Source of the DNA: Planctomycetota bacterium
GTDB taxonomy: Bacteria > Planctomycetota > Planctomycetia > Gemmatales > Gemmataceae
NCBI GenBank assembly: GCA_016200155.1
Contig: JACQFG010000096.1
Location: 1 to 15,825, forward strand
DNA: 15,825 nucleotides
Direction: 5' to 3'
The position numbers and the translations under genes were made by a program. Each line of letters begins with the position of its first letter. Position 1 is the stretch's first letter. Positions 6,469-12,368 of this stretch are shown in pieces. The notes below the pieces were generated by a model. It saw only the letters and a list, made by a program, of their open reading frames with translations, made no database searches and was not told the DNA's origin.

Positions 6469-6489
6469 CCTGCCAGTCCTCCTGGCAGG
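6469..6489 (-). repeat. Hairpin overlapping the tRNA 3' end
   Basis: CCTGCCAG (6469-6476) and CTGGCAGG (6482-6489) are perfect 8-bp reverse complements around a 5-base loop. On the - strand the first half is the 3' side of the tRNA T-stem plus the start of the acceptor strand, and the second half is the trailer just after the tRNA. In a precursor the trailer could compete with the cloverleaf. No T-run follows. Confidence 0.6.
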
Positions 6490-6549
6490 AATTGAACCTG
6501 CGACCACGGGCTTATAAGGCCCACGCTCTGACCTCTGAGCTACAGGAGG
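6477..6549 (-). tRNA. tRNA-Ile with anticodon UAU
   Basis: A complete 73-base cloverleaf can be drawn on the - strand. The acceptor stem is 7 bp and perfect (CCTCCTG with CAGGAGG) with discriminator A73. The D-stem is GCTC/GAGC with G18G19 in the loop. The anticodon stem TGGGC/GCCCG (one G-U pair) holds loop CTTATAA. The variable loop has 5 bases, and the T-arm is GCAGG-TTCAATT-CCTGC. Conserved positions U8, A14, G15-C48, G18-U55, G19-C56 and U33 are all present. The anticodon TAT (6516-6514) reads AUA, isoleucine. A37, A38, A73, C4-G69 and U12-A23 agree with known isoleucine identity elements; C29-G41 is replaced by G29-C41. CCA is not encoded. Most bacteria read AUA with a CAU tRNA carrying lysidine instead, so this anticodon is unusual. 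Confidence 0.93.
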
Positions 6550-6586
6550 AAATGGATGCGAACAGACATATGCCATCGCGTATCAT
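6512..6586 (-). other. 24-codon open frame with strong RBS reading into the tRNA
   Basis: AAAGGAGG (6599-6592) lies 5 bases before ATG 6586, as good a ribosome site as any in the window. The frame is MIRDGICLFASISSC..., and the stop TAA falls on tRNA positions 36-38. Codons 2 and 6 are both ATA, the codon that the tRNA decodes. The second half of the frame is tRNA sequence, so it cannot be an ordinary gene. It is either a leader peptide or a chance leftover of a Shine-Dalgarno. Confidence 0.3.
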
Positions 6587-6622
6587 CCTATCCTCCTTTC
6601 TCGGTAGCCAACCAATCACATT

Positions 6623-6936
6623 CTATTTGAGCAACCGCACGAAGCCAGCCTGCTCGAAGTGATGATCGGTCGTCAACGCTTCGGTCAAGCCGCGCTGCTG
6701 CATCACCACGAAGCTTGCGCAATCGACCAGGCTCCATTCCTTGTCCGGCCGCGATTGCCAGAGGTTCCACGCGGCGGCGTCGAGAGCCTGGTCTACATGA
6801 ACAATCTCCACCCACGCCGCCGAGCGAATGTCTGCCAGCAACAGGATTTGTTGCGGCCTCGTCATCCGTATCGGACTGGTCGCCGGCGATTGAGCTAGTT
6901 TGCCCAGCCGGACGTGTCGGCGAATACATCATTCAT
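6623..6936 (-). pseudogene. Broken VapC (PIN-domain) toxin gene
   Basis: The gene starts at ATG 6936, overlapping the antitoxin stop by 8 bases, and begins MNDVFADTSGWAN, a perfect PIN N-terminus. It then hits TAG at 6895-6897. The rest of a PIN domain continues in the next frame: SPIRMTRPQQILLLAD, WVEIVHVDQALD, SRPDKEWSLVDCASFVV and TTDHHFEQAGFVRLLK, ending at 6623. Compared with intact relatives as I remember them, roughly 40 residues between the first Asp motif and SPIRM are missing, including the segment that carries the catalytic Glu. So an internal deletion also changed the frame, and no active ribonuclease should be made. Confidence 0.8.
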
Positions 6937-7183
6937 CAGTTTCGCCCCGCATCTCCTTGGCTAGGGCCTCTCCGATGTAATAATCATGCCGTTCCGCGGC
7001 GTCGCCAGGTCCGGAATCGATGGCTCCTGCCCATTTCAACAGCGGGTCCTCTTCCGGCGGCACCACGCTCAGCTCGATGCATTCCGCGGCGACAACCTCC
7101 GGCGTCTTGCCGAGCTGCTTGGCGCGTTGCTGCAAGGAGTCGAACACGGCGTCCGGAATCTGAATCGTGATTGGATGCGACAT
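6929..7183 (-). CDS. VapB-like antitoxin, intact partner of the broken PIN gene
   Basis: This is an 84-residue protein. The N-terminal part (MSHPITIQIPDAVFDSLQQRA, then KTPEVVAAECIELS, residues 1-40) looks like a ribbon-helix-helix DNA-binding domain. The acidic C-terminal part (DPLLKWAGAIDSGPGDAAERHDYYIG, split here by length into 46-58 and 59-72) resembles the toxin-binding tail found with PIN toxins. The ATG at 7183 was chosen because AGGAG lies 7 bases before it and the fold starts there. It sits 11 bases after the HTH-like gene, so they are probably one transcript. The partner toxin gene is inactivated, so this antitoxin is either a relic or kept for repression or cross-protection against another VapC. 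Confidence 0.8.
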   Translation of the reverse strand: MSHPITIQIPDAVFDSLQQRAKQLGKTPEVVAAECIELSVVPPEEDPLLKWAGAIDSGPGDAAERHDYYIGEALAKEMRGETDE

Positions 7184-7194
7184 TGCACGTCTCC

Positions 7195-7554
7195 TTATCC
7201 CGCCTTCGCCCGCCGCGGCGTCGCCTTGACGCTCGGCAACTTCAGCTTGACCGCCTTGACCAGCCGATCGATCGCGTCCGAGGGCAGCGGCTTCTCGCCG
7301 GTGAGGAAATCGTCGAGGTCGTCCCAGCTGATCCCGGTATCCTCCGCGATCCTTATCGGGGAGCGCGGAAACGCATGGATCGCACGGCGCAAACGGCCGC
7401 TGAATGTCCTTTCCTTCATCGCCTCGTCGGCCAGCTTGTTGCGGCGAATCAGGTCCGGCAATTCGTCCGCGATCTGCGCACGCCATTTTTCGAGCTGGCG
7501 GTTGCTGACCAGGCTTTCCTTCGCGTAGATCCGTTTTGCTTTGCGTCTTTCCAT
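7195..7554 (-). CDS. Helix-turn-helix-like protein, hypothetical
   Basis: This is a 119-residue, strongly basic protein. The N-terminal third is helical and charged (MERRKAKRIYAKESLVSNRQ). Residues 52-100 read like an Xre/Cro-type HTH: LRRAIHAFPRSPIRIAEDTG, then WDDLDDFLTGEKPLP and IDRLVKAVKL, giving helix, turn, recognition helix and a capping helix. The C-terminus is Lys/Arg-rich. It may be a transcriptional repressor, perhaps the antitoxin of a HigBA-like pair, but no intact toxin adjoins it. A 45-codon open frame ends 1 base before its ATG. It is followed 11 bases later by the VapB-like gene. The family name is not certain. Confidence 0.65.
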   Translation of the reverse strand: MERRKAKRIYAKESLVSNRQLEKWRAQIADELPDLIRRNKLADEAMKERTFSGRLRRAIHAFPRSPIRIAEDTGISWDDLDDFLTGEKPLPSDAIDRLVKAVKLKLPSVKATPRRAKAG

Positions 7555-7555
7555 G

Positions 7556-7693
7556 TCAATTGCCGATTTCGTATGCGGTCACCGGAATGACATCGAACAA
7601 ATCCATTTTTATCGCAACTTCCAGTGTCGCACAATCATCCGTGCCGAGCAAGTGGGCAACGCGAAATTCGCGCTCTGAATCAAGGGTTCGCCT
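7556..7693 (-). pseudogene. Open frame without a start, possible gene remnant
   Basis: A frame of 45 codons between two stops runs SEREFRVAHLLGTDDCATLE...DVIPVTAYEIGN and stops with TGA 1 base before the ATG of the HTH-like gene. Such tight spacing is typical of a co-translated pair. The 5' end collides with the WD40 gene stop, and the only ATG leaves 15 residues. It may be the C-terminal stub of a partner gene lost by rearrangement. I do not recognise the sequence. Confidence 0.3.
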
Positions 7694-10313
7694 TCAGTCC
7701 GGCAAGGTGCTTCAAAGCGTCCCGCGCCTCCTGGGTCTGGCGGGCCTGCGGCGCACCTTCCGCGAGTTTCTCCAGCGTCTGCCGAGCCGCGGGGCTGTCG
7801 ATCCATTGCAGGGCGGTGATGGCGCGATGGCTGCGCAGCCGGGCCGGCGGAAGGGGGGCCAGCTCGACCTTTTCCAGGACCAGCTCCAGGCGGCGGCGAA
7901 CCTCCAGCGGCGGGTTGCTTGCCAGCGCGTGACGCAGCGCCATGTCGGCGGTTTCGAGCTTTTCGATGGCGGCGGAAGCCTGCTGGCGGGTCTTGAAATC
8001 CGCACTATCGAGGTCCTTGATCAGCCGGGCGATTTGCTCGACATCCACCGGCGGCGCGGGCCGGAGGCGCTCGGCGGTCAGACGCACCGCCTGGGCCGGA
8101 TGAGCGACGACTTCCGCGAGCGCGCGGTGGGCGAGGGCGGCGTTGTTGTTGCCAAGGGCTTCCCACCAGGCATCGAGTTGTTTGGCGGAAGGTTCGGCCT
8201 TCGCCGGCTTGACGGCCAGCGGGACGTCATTCTTCCAGAGCAGGATCGTATGGTCCCCGCTTGCCGAGGCGAGGGTCTTGCCGTCGGGTGAGAACGCGAG
8301 GGCGCCGACCAGGGCAGCGTGGCCCGGCAGCGTGCCGAGCCGAGCGCCGGTCCAAGCATCGAAGACACTCAAGCCGCCGCGGCACATGCGCCAGTCCGTG
8401 TTGCTGGTGGAATGACTCCCCAAGATGAGCCGGCCGTCGCGCGAGAAGGTGAGCGCATCGAAATAAGTGAACATGACCTTGAAGACTTCCTGCCCAGTGG
8501 CGCGCTCCCATACCTGAAGGGCGGCGCCGTGGTCCGTGGGCAGCGGGTGGTTGCTCGAAAGGACCGTCTGCCACGACGCGATCCGTTTGCCGTCCGCGGA
8601 GACAGCGGCGCCCACGCAAAGGAAACGCGTGTTCGGATGGCGGCAGGGATTGAGCGGCATGACCCGGACGGGCTTGAGCGTGGTAAGGCTGACGAGCCGA
8701 AGCAGATCGGGGGCCTTGTCCTCGTAGTCGAGGTGTTCGGAGGCGAGGAACGTGTCCGCGTCGGGAGTCAGGGCCAGGAGGATTGGGTTCTTGCCGCCGA
8801 GTTCGTGGCGGCGGATCGATTTGCCAGCGGGCAGTTCCCAGACCTGCGACTTGCCGGCCTGGGTGGCAGCGATGAGGGTCTTGCCGTCGGCGGCAAAGAC
8901 GAGGCGGACCTCCCTGCCGCTGGGCCCGTCGAGGCGCGCGAGTTCCCGGCCGCCACGGACGTCCCACAACCGGGTGGCGCCGTCGGCGCTGCTGGACGCG
9001 AGCGTCTTGCCATCGGGTGAAAACGCCAGCGCGAGGACGTCGCTGTCGTGGCCTTCGAGGCAGCGCACTTCGCGGGAGGTGGCGGGATCCCAGAAGCGAA
9101 TGGTGCGATCGCGGCTGCCGGAGGCGAAGAGCTTGCCGTCCGGGGCGTAGGCCAGGCACGTGACCTCGTCCTGGTGTCCGCCGCCGATGCGAAGTTCTTC
9201 AGCGGTGGCGAGGTTCCAAAGGCGGATCAGCCCGTCCTGCATCCAGCCGCCGCTGGCGACGGCGAGGACCTTGCCGTCGGCAGAAAATCCGACGAGGCGA
9301 GGAAGCTCTGTGGTCACGTGACCGCGCATCTTGCGAATGCGTTTGCCGGTGGCGGGATCCCAGAGCGAAATCTCCTTCTCGGTGATGGCGACCAGCGACT
9401 TGCCGTCGGGCGTGAAGCCGAGCGATGCTCCTTCGCTGGCGATCTTGCGGAGGGTCTTCCCGGTGGCGGCGTTCACGATTTCGATAGCGCGGAAGCCGGC
9501 GCCGCGCCCGCCGAACCTGTCCCCTGGTTGAAAGGCGATGGTGTTGCCATCCGAGGAGAAGACGACGTTGCTGGTGGGGCATGCGTATTGATGCAGCCTG
9601 GTGCGCGATGCCATGTCCCAGATGCCGATGAAGCCGGCTTCGTCGAACTTGGCCGAAATTGCCGAGCGCGGGTCCGGTTCGGGAGTAGTCCGGCACAGCA
9701 GGCGCTTGCCGTCCGCGCTGAATCCCAGCGTATGAACGGCGTTCGTGCCCAGGGCGAAAGCCGGGAGTTCGCGTCCCGTGGCGACGTCCCAGACGCGGAT
9801 GAAGTGCTTGGGGCGTTCGTCAAATGCCTTTGCTGGCTCCTTCGCGCTGTCCGCGACCAGCAGCTTGCCGTCGGGTGAGAACGCGAATACCGATCGATAC
9901 GGGCCGAGGGAGCGCAGCAGCTTGCCGGTGCGCCAGTCGTACAGCTTGACGAGTCGCTTATGCCCGATGGCGACCGCCTTACCGTCGGGCGTGAACGTCA
10001 ATCCTGGAAAGTGATAATCCTCTGCCTCGCCGAAGCGAACCAGCTCCTTGCCGCTGGCCGTCTCCCAAACGCGAAAGGTTTCGCCGGCCTTGCCTGACCC
10101 GGCGGCGATGATGACCTTGCCGTCGGGCGAAAACGCCATGGCGGAGATGCCGCCTGGATGGTGGAAGCGAATCGACCCCAACCGGGCGATGGCCCCCGCC
10201 GGCAGCGGGTCGTCGTAGAGATCCACGCGCTTTACCGGGTTCGACGACCAACCAGCGCTCGGCAGAATAAGTCCGGCGGCCATGCAAGCGATTGATGCAA
10301 GCCAGCGGAACAT
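7680..10313 (-). CDS. Large exported WD40-repeat protein
   Basis: This is an 877-residue protein. After a signal peptide (MFRWLASIACMAAGLILPSA) come about 13-14 WD40-type blades, each with an F-S-P-D-G-K turn (AFSPDGKTL, GFSADGKVL, TFTPDGKAV) and often a terminal (L/V)WD. This is enough for two seven-bladed propellers. The last ~195 residues form the alpha-helical module common in Gemmataceae WD40 proteins (RLIKDLDSADFKTRQQA, then HALASNPPLEVRRRLELVLE). WD40 propellers are scaffolds; no enzymatic motif is seen. ATG 10313 is chosen over TTG 10325 because GGAGG lies 5 bases upstream and the signal peptide starts there. Genes of this kind often neighbour DUF1549/DUF1501 genes, as here. The partner is unknown. 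Confidence 0.9.
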   Translation of the reverse strand: MFRWLASIACMAAGLILPSAGWSSNPVKRVDLYDDPLPAGAIARLGSIRFHHPGGISAMAFSPDGKVIIAAGSGKAGETFRVWETASGKELVRFGEAEDYHFPGLTFTPDGKAVAIGHKRLVKLYDWRTGKLLRSLGPYRSVFAFSPDGKLLVADSAKEPAKAFDERPKHFIRVWDVATGRELPAFALGTNAVHTLGFSADGKRLLCRTTPEPDPRSAISAKFDEAGFIGIWDMASRTRLHQYACPTSNVVFSSDGNTIAFQPGDRFGGRGAGFRAIEIVNAATGKTLRKIASEGASLGFTPDGKSLVAITEKEISLWDPATGKRIRKMRGHVTTELPRLVGFSADGKVLAVASGGWMQDGLIRLWNLATAEELRIGGGHQDEVTCLAYAPDGKLFASGSRDRTIRFWDPATSREVRCLEGHDSDVLALAFSPDGKTLASSSADGATRLWDVRGGRELARLDGPSGREVRLVFAADGKTLIAATQAGKSQVWELPAGKSIRRHELGGKNPILLALTPDADTFLASEHLDYEDKAPDLLRLVSLTTLKPVRVMPLNPCRHPNTRFLCVGAAVSADGKRIASWQTVLSSNHPLPTDHGAALQVWERATGQEVFKVMFTYFDALTFSRDGRLILGSHSTSNTDWRMCRGGLSVFDAWTGARLGTLPGHAALVGALAFSPDGKTLASASGDHTILLWKNDVPLAVKPAKAEPSAKQLDAWWEALGNNNAALAHRALAEVVAHPAQAVRLTAERLRPAPPVDVEQIARLIKDLDSADFKTRQQASAAIEKLETADMALRHALASNPPLEVRRRLELVLEKVELAPLPPARLRSHRAITALQWIDSPAARQTLEKLAEGAPQARQTQEARDALKHLAGLKANP

Positions 10314-10342
10314 GCAGGCCTCCAAATCCGAGCGCGAAAACC

Positions 10343-10465
10343 AAATTCAATCACGAAAGCACGAAATGATGAAAACACGAAATGGAACATCGAATCGACA
10401 AGGTGGAGCGATTCCCTTTCCCTATTTTCGTGTTTTCGTCATTTCGTGCTTTCGTGATTGAATTT
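10343..10465. repeat. Long inverted repeat with 40-bp arms
   Basis: The arms at 10343-10382 and 10426-10465 are reverse complements over 40 bases with a single mismatch (T/C, which still pairs as G-U in RNA on one strand). They surround a 43-base loop. The arms are built from short units of the type CACGAAA. The pairing continues beyond the outer end with one base skipped. The element fills the gap between the DUF1549 gene and the WD40 gene, both on the - strand, ending 5 bases from the DUF1549 stop codon. It may act as terminator or mRNA stabiliser, or be a dispersed intergenic repeat. Confidence 0.9.
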
Positions 10466-10469
10466 TGGC

Positions 10470-12074
10470 TCAATGATTGAATCGGAACTCCGAACACGCG
10501 ATCAACGCCCAGATCGCGTCCTCCACGAGCTGCGGGGCCATCTTCGCATCGCCGCTCGTCAGGTGCTTGACGAAACGTTCGCGCTCGATCGCCGTCGGCG
10601 GGCGATTCAGGATCGACAGAAACAGCCGATCGACTTTCATCTCCGGCGAATCCTTGCTCGTCAGGATGACGTCCGCGAGGTTGCCTTTGCGTTGCTGGCA
10701 CGCGCTGCGAATCTGCGGAGCGTTGTTGAGGAACAAGTGCTCCGCGAGGCTGCCCTGGAAGTGGCCCTGGCCGTCCGTCGGTTCGCCGAAGTAGCGCAGC
10801 ATGTATTCGACCGTCGCGTTTTGCGACTTCTTCGCCCAGTCCTCGCCGTGCCCCGTTGCCACGCCGATTGCCGTCATCAGCTCCTCGGCACTGAGCGGCC
10901 GAACGCGGGCGCGCTCGTACAACTCCGGCAACGCTTCCTTCATCGGACCGGCGTCGCCGACTTGATATGCCTCGCTGTTGAGGATCTCGCGCATCAACCA
11001 TTTCAGATCGTACTTGTGCGCCACCAGCCCGTCGGCGATCGCCTTGAGCAACTCCGGATGACTCGGCGTGCGCTCGCGGCTGCCCAGGTCGTCCACCGGA
11101 TGCACGAAGCCGCGGCCCATGTACTGGCTCCAGATGCGGTTGGCGATCGCCTTCGCGAAATACGGATTGTCCTTCGCGGCAACCCACTCGACTAACTTCT
11201 CCTTGCGCGAGAATGCCGGCTTGGGCAACGCCATGAAGCCCTTTACGACCGGGTCCTTGAAATCCTTGGGCGTCGCCGGTTCCTTGAGATCTTCCTTGCT
11301 GCCAAGGAAGCGCGGCTTGACCGGGTCGCCCTTCTGGCCCGGCTTGAGATCTTTCACCGACCCCGCGAACAGGACGTCGCCGGTGCTCTTCTCGCTGATC
11401 TTGTATTTGCGTTTGCCTTCGGGCCCGCCATTGTCCGCAATGACGAGCCGAACGAAGAAGCCGGCCATGCCGAAGAAATCTTTCTGCGTCCAGTTCTCGA
11501 AGGGATGATCGTGGCAGCGAGCGCATTGCAGCTGGGTGCCGAGGAATAACCGCGCCACCGCCGTCGCCGCCTCTTCCGGCGCGTTGCGGTACTGCACGTA
11601 GAACATCTCGGCGCCTTCCTCGTCCGCGGTCAGTATCTTCTGCACGAGCTTGTCGTACGGCGTGTTCTTGGCGAACTCGCCGGCCATCCATTTCGTGAAG
11701 CCATCGTGCTTGCGCGTATCGAAGATGTTCTGCGGATGCCGGCCGAAGAGCACGAGGTCCCAGAAGTGAGCTTGCTGCGTAGCGTAACGCGGATCGGCGA
11801 GCAACTTGTCGATGACCTTGGCACGCTTGGCGGAATCGCCGTCCTTGAGAAACGCCGTCGTCTCGTCATAGGTCGGCACGCCGCCGGAGAGATCGAGATA
11901 AACGCGGCGCAGGAAGACGGCATCGGTCGAGCGGACCGCCGGCGCGATCTTCTCCTTCTGCCAGCCGGCCTTGATCTCGGCATCGATGATCTGCCGCAAC
12001 GGCTTTTCTTGGGCGAAACTCAAGGACGACCAAAGCAACAGCGCGGTGAGAGAGAACGTTCGCAGACCAGGCAT
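10470..12074 (-). CDS. DUF1549/DUF1553 protein (PSCyt2/PSD1 type)
   Basis: This is a 534-residue exported protein. Its signal peptide (GLRTFSLTALLLWSSLSFAQ, residues 3-22) is followed by the DUF1549 (PSCyt2) domain at about 25-235, with VFLRRVYLDLSGGVPT and the CxxCH-like motif CARCHDHPFENW (Cys184, Cys187, His188). The DUF1553 (PSD1) domain follows at about 290-530, with NPYFAKAIANRIWSQYMGRG and LFLSILNRPPT. The leading cytochrome c domain (PSCyt1) of longer family members is absent. Function is not established; heme binding at CARCH is plausible but unproven. ATG 12074 is chosen because AGGAG lies 7 bases upstream and the signal peptide starts there; the frame extends further upstream but would overlap the promoter. 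DUF1501 partners occur at 5179-6447 and 14625 onward. Confidence 0.93.
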   Translation of the reverse strand: MPGLRTFSLTALLLWSSLSFAQEKPLRQIIDAEIKAGWQKEKIAPAVRSTDAVFLRRVYLDLSGGVPTYDETTAFLKDGDSAKRAKVIDKLLADPRYATQQAHFWDLVLFGRHPQNIFDTRKHDGFTKWMAGEFAKNTPYDKLVQKILTADEEGAEMFYVQYRNAPEEAATAVARLFLGTQLQCARCHDHPFENWTQKDFFGMAGFFVRLVIADNGGPEGKRKYKISEKSTGDVLFAGSVKDLKPGQKGDPVKPRFLGSKEDLKEPATPKDFKDPVVKGFMALPKPAFSRKEKLVEWVAAKDNPYFAKAIANRIWSQYMGRGFVHPVDDLGSRERTPSHPELLKAIADGLVAHKYDLKWLMREILNSEAYQVGDAGPMKEALPELYERARVRPLSAEELMTAIGVATGHGEDWAKKSQNATVEYMLRYFGEPTDGQGHFQGSLAEHLFLNNAPQIRSACQQRKGNLADVILTSKDSPEMKVDRLFLSILNRPPTAIERERFVKHLTSGDAKMAPQLVEDAIWALIACSEFRFNH

Positions 12075-12147
12075 CAGGATTCTCCTGGTGAAAGTAGCAA
12101 GGGACGGCCGGTTGTCGTCCGACCGATGAGGCGGGAAGTTGAAGGAT

Positions 12148-12176
12148 ATTGTGGCGTGACGAACGGTTCGTGTCAA
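12148..12176 (-). promoter_or_regulatory. Promoter of the DUF1549 gene with palindrome in its spacer
   Basis: On the - strand TTGACA (12176-12171, perfect consensus), 17 bases and CACAAT (12153-12148) form a good sigma-70-type promoter about 70 bases before ATG 12074. A perfect 13-base palindrome, ACGAAC-G-GTTCGT (12159-12171), occupies the spacer and touches the -35 box. This is a classical site for a repressor or a spacer-binding activator. Confidence 0.6.
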
Positions 12177-12237
12177 TCAAAATGCGACAGGAAAAATGAA
12201 GGCCGCGCGTGGTTTCCGTGAAGTAGCTCGATGCCCC

Positions 12238-12272
12238 TTGCCAATCAGCGCTTTTCGGTAGATAATATTATC
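12238..12272 (+). promoter_or_regulatory. Promoter and AT-rich palindrome of the tyrosinase gene
   Basis: TTGCCA (12238-12243), 17 bases and GATAAT (12261-12266) resemble a sigma-70 promoter. The -10 box is the left half of a perfect 12-base palindrome GATAATATTATC (12261-12272), which stands out in this GC-rich DNA. A leader of about 95 bases would follow. The palindrome may be an operator or simply part of the melting region. Confidence 0.55.
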
Positions 12273-12316
12273 GGTATACTGAAGACTGGTCACATCCTGC
12301 ACGTAAAACCCTGGTC

Positions 12317-12339
12317 GGGCGCTCAGGTCCAAAGCGCCC
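12317..12339 (+). promoter_or_regulatory. Small hairpin in the tyrosinase leader
   Basis: GGGCGCT (12317-12323) and AGCGCCC (12333-12339) are perfect 7-bp reverse complements with a 9-base loop. CGTTTCTTCCCC follows. It lies in the predicted 5' leader about 30 bases before ATG 12369. It could be a weak attenuator or a leader stem. Confidence 0.4.
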
Positions 12340-12368
12340 CGTTTCTTCCCCAGCCAAGAGGTACAACC

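Noticed and set aside
6477..6549. tRNA 3' end as an attachment site of an integrated island covering the TA genes
   Set aside because: No second copy of the tRNA 3' end was found in the window, and there is no integrase gene.
8227..10140. Many near-identical copies of CTTGCCGTCGGGTGAGAACG-like DNA, looking like a tandem repeat array
   Set aside because: They are the codons for the repeated FSPDGK turn of WD40 blades inside one gene, with irregular spacing, so they are not a CRISPR or a satellite.
12159..12171. CGAAC...GTTCG palindrome as a LexA (SOS) box
   Set aside because: The Gram-positive type needs four bases between the halves and here there is one. No DNA-repair gene follows, so it is left as an unassigned operator.
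10470..12176. Longer form of the DUF1549 protein starting at 12176
   Set aside because: The extra 34 residues run over the promoter, and the signal peptide and AGGAG clearly point to ATG 12074.
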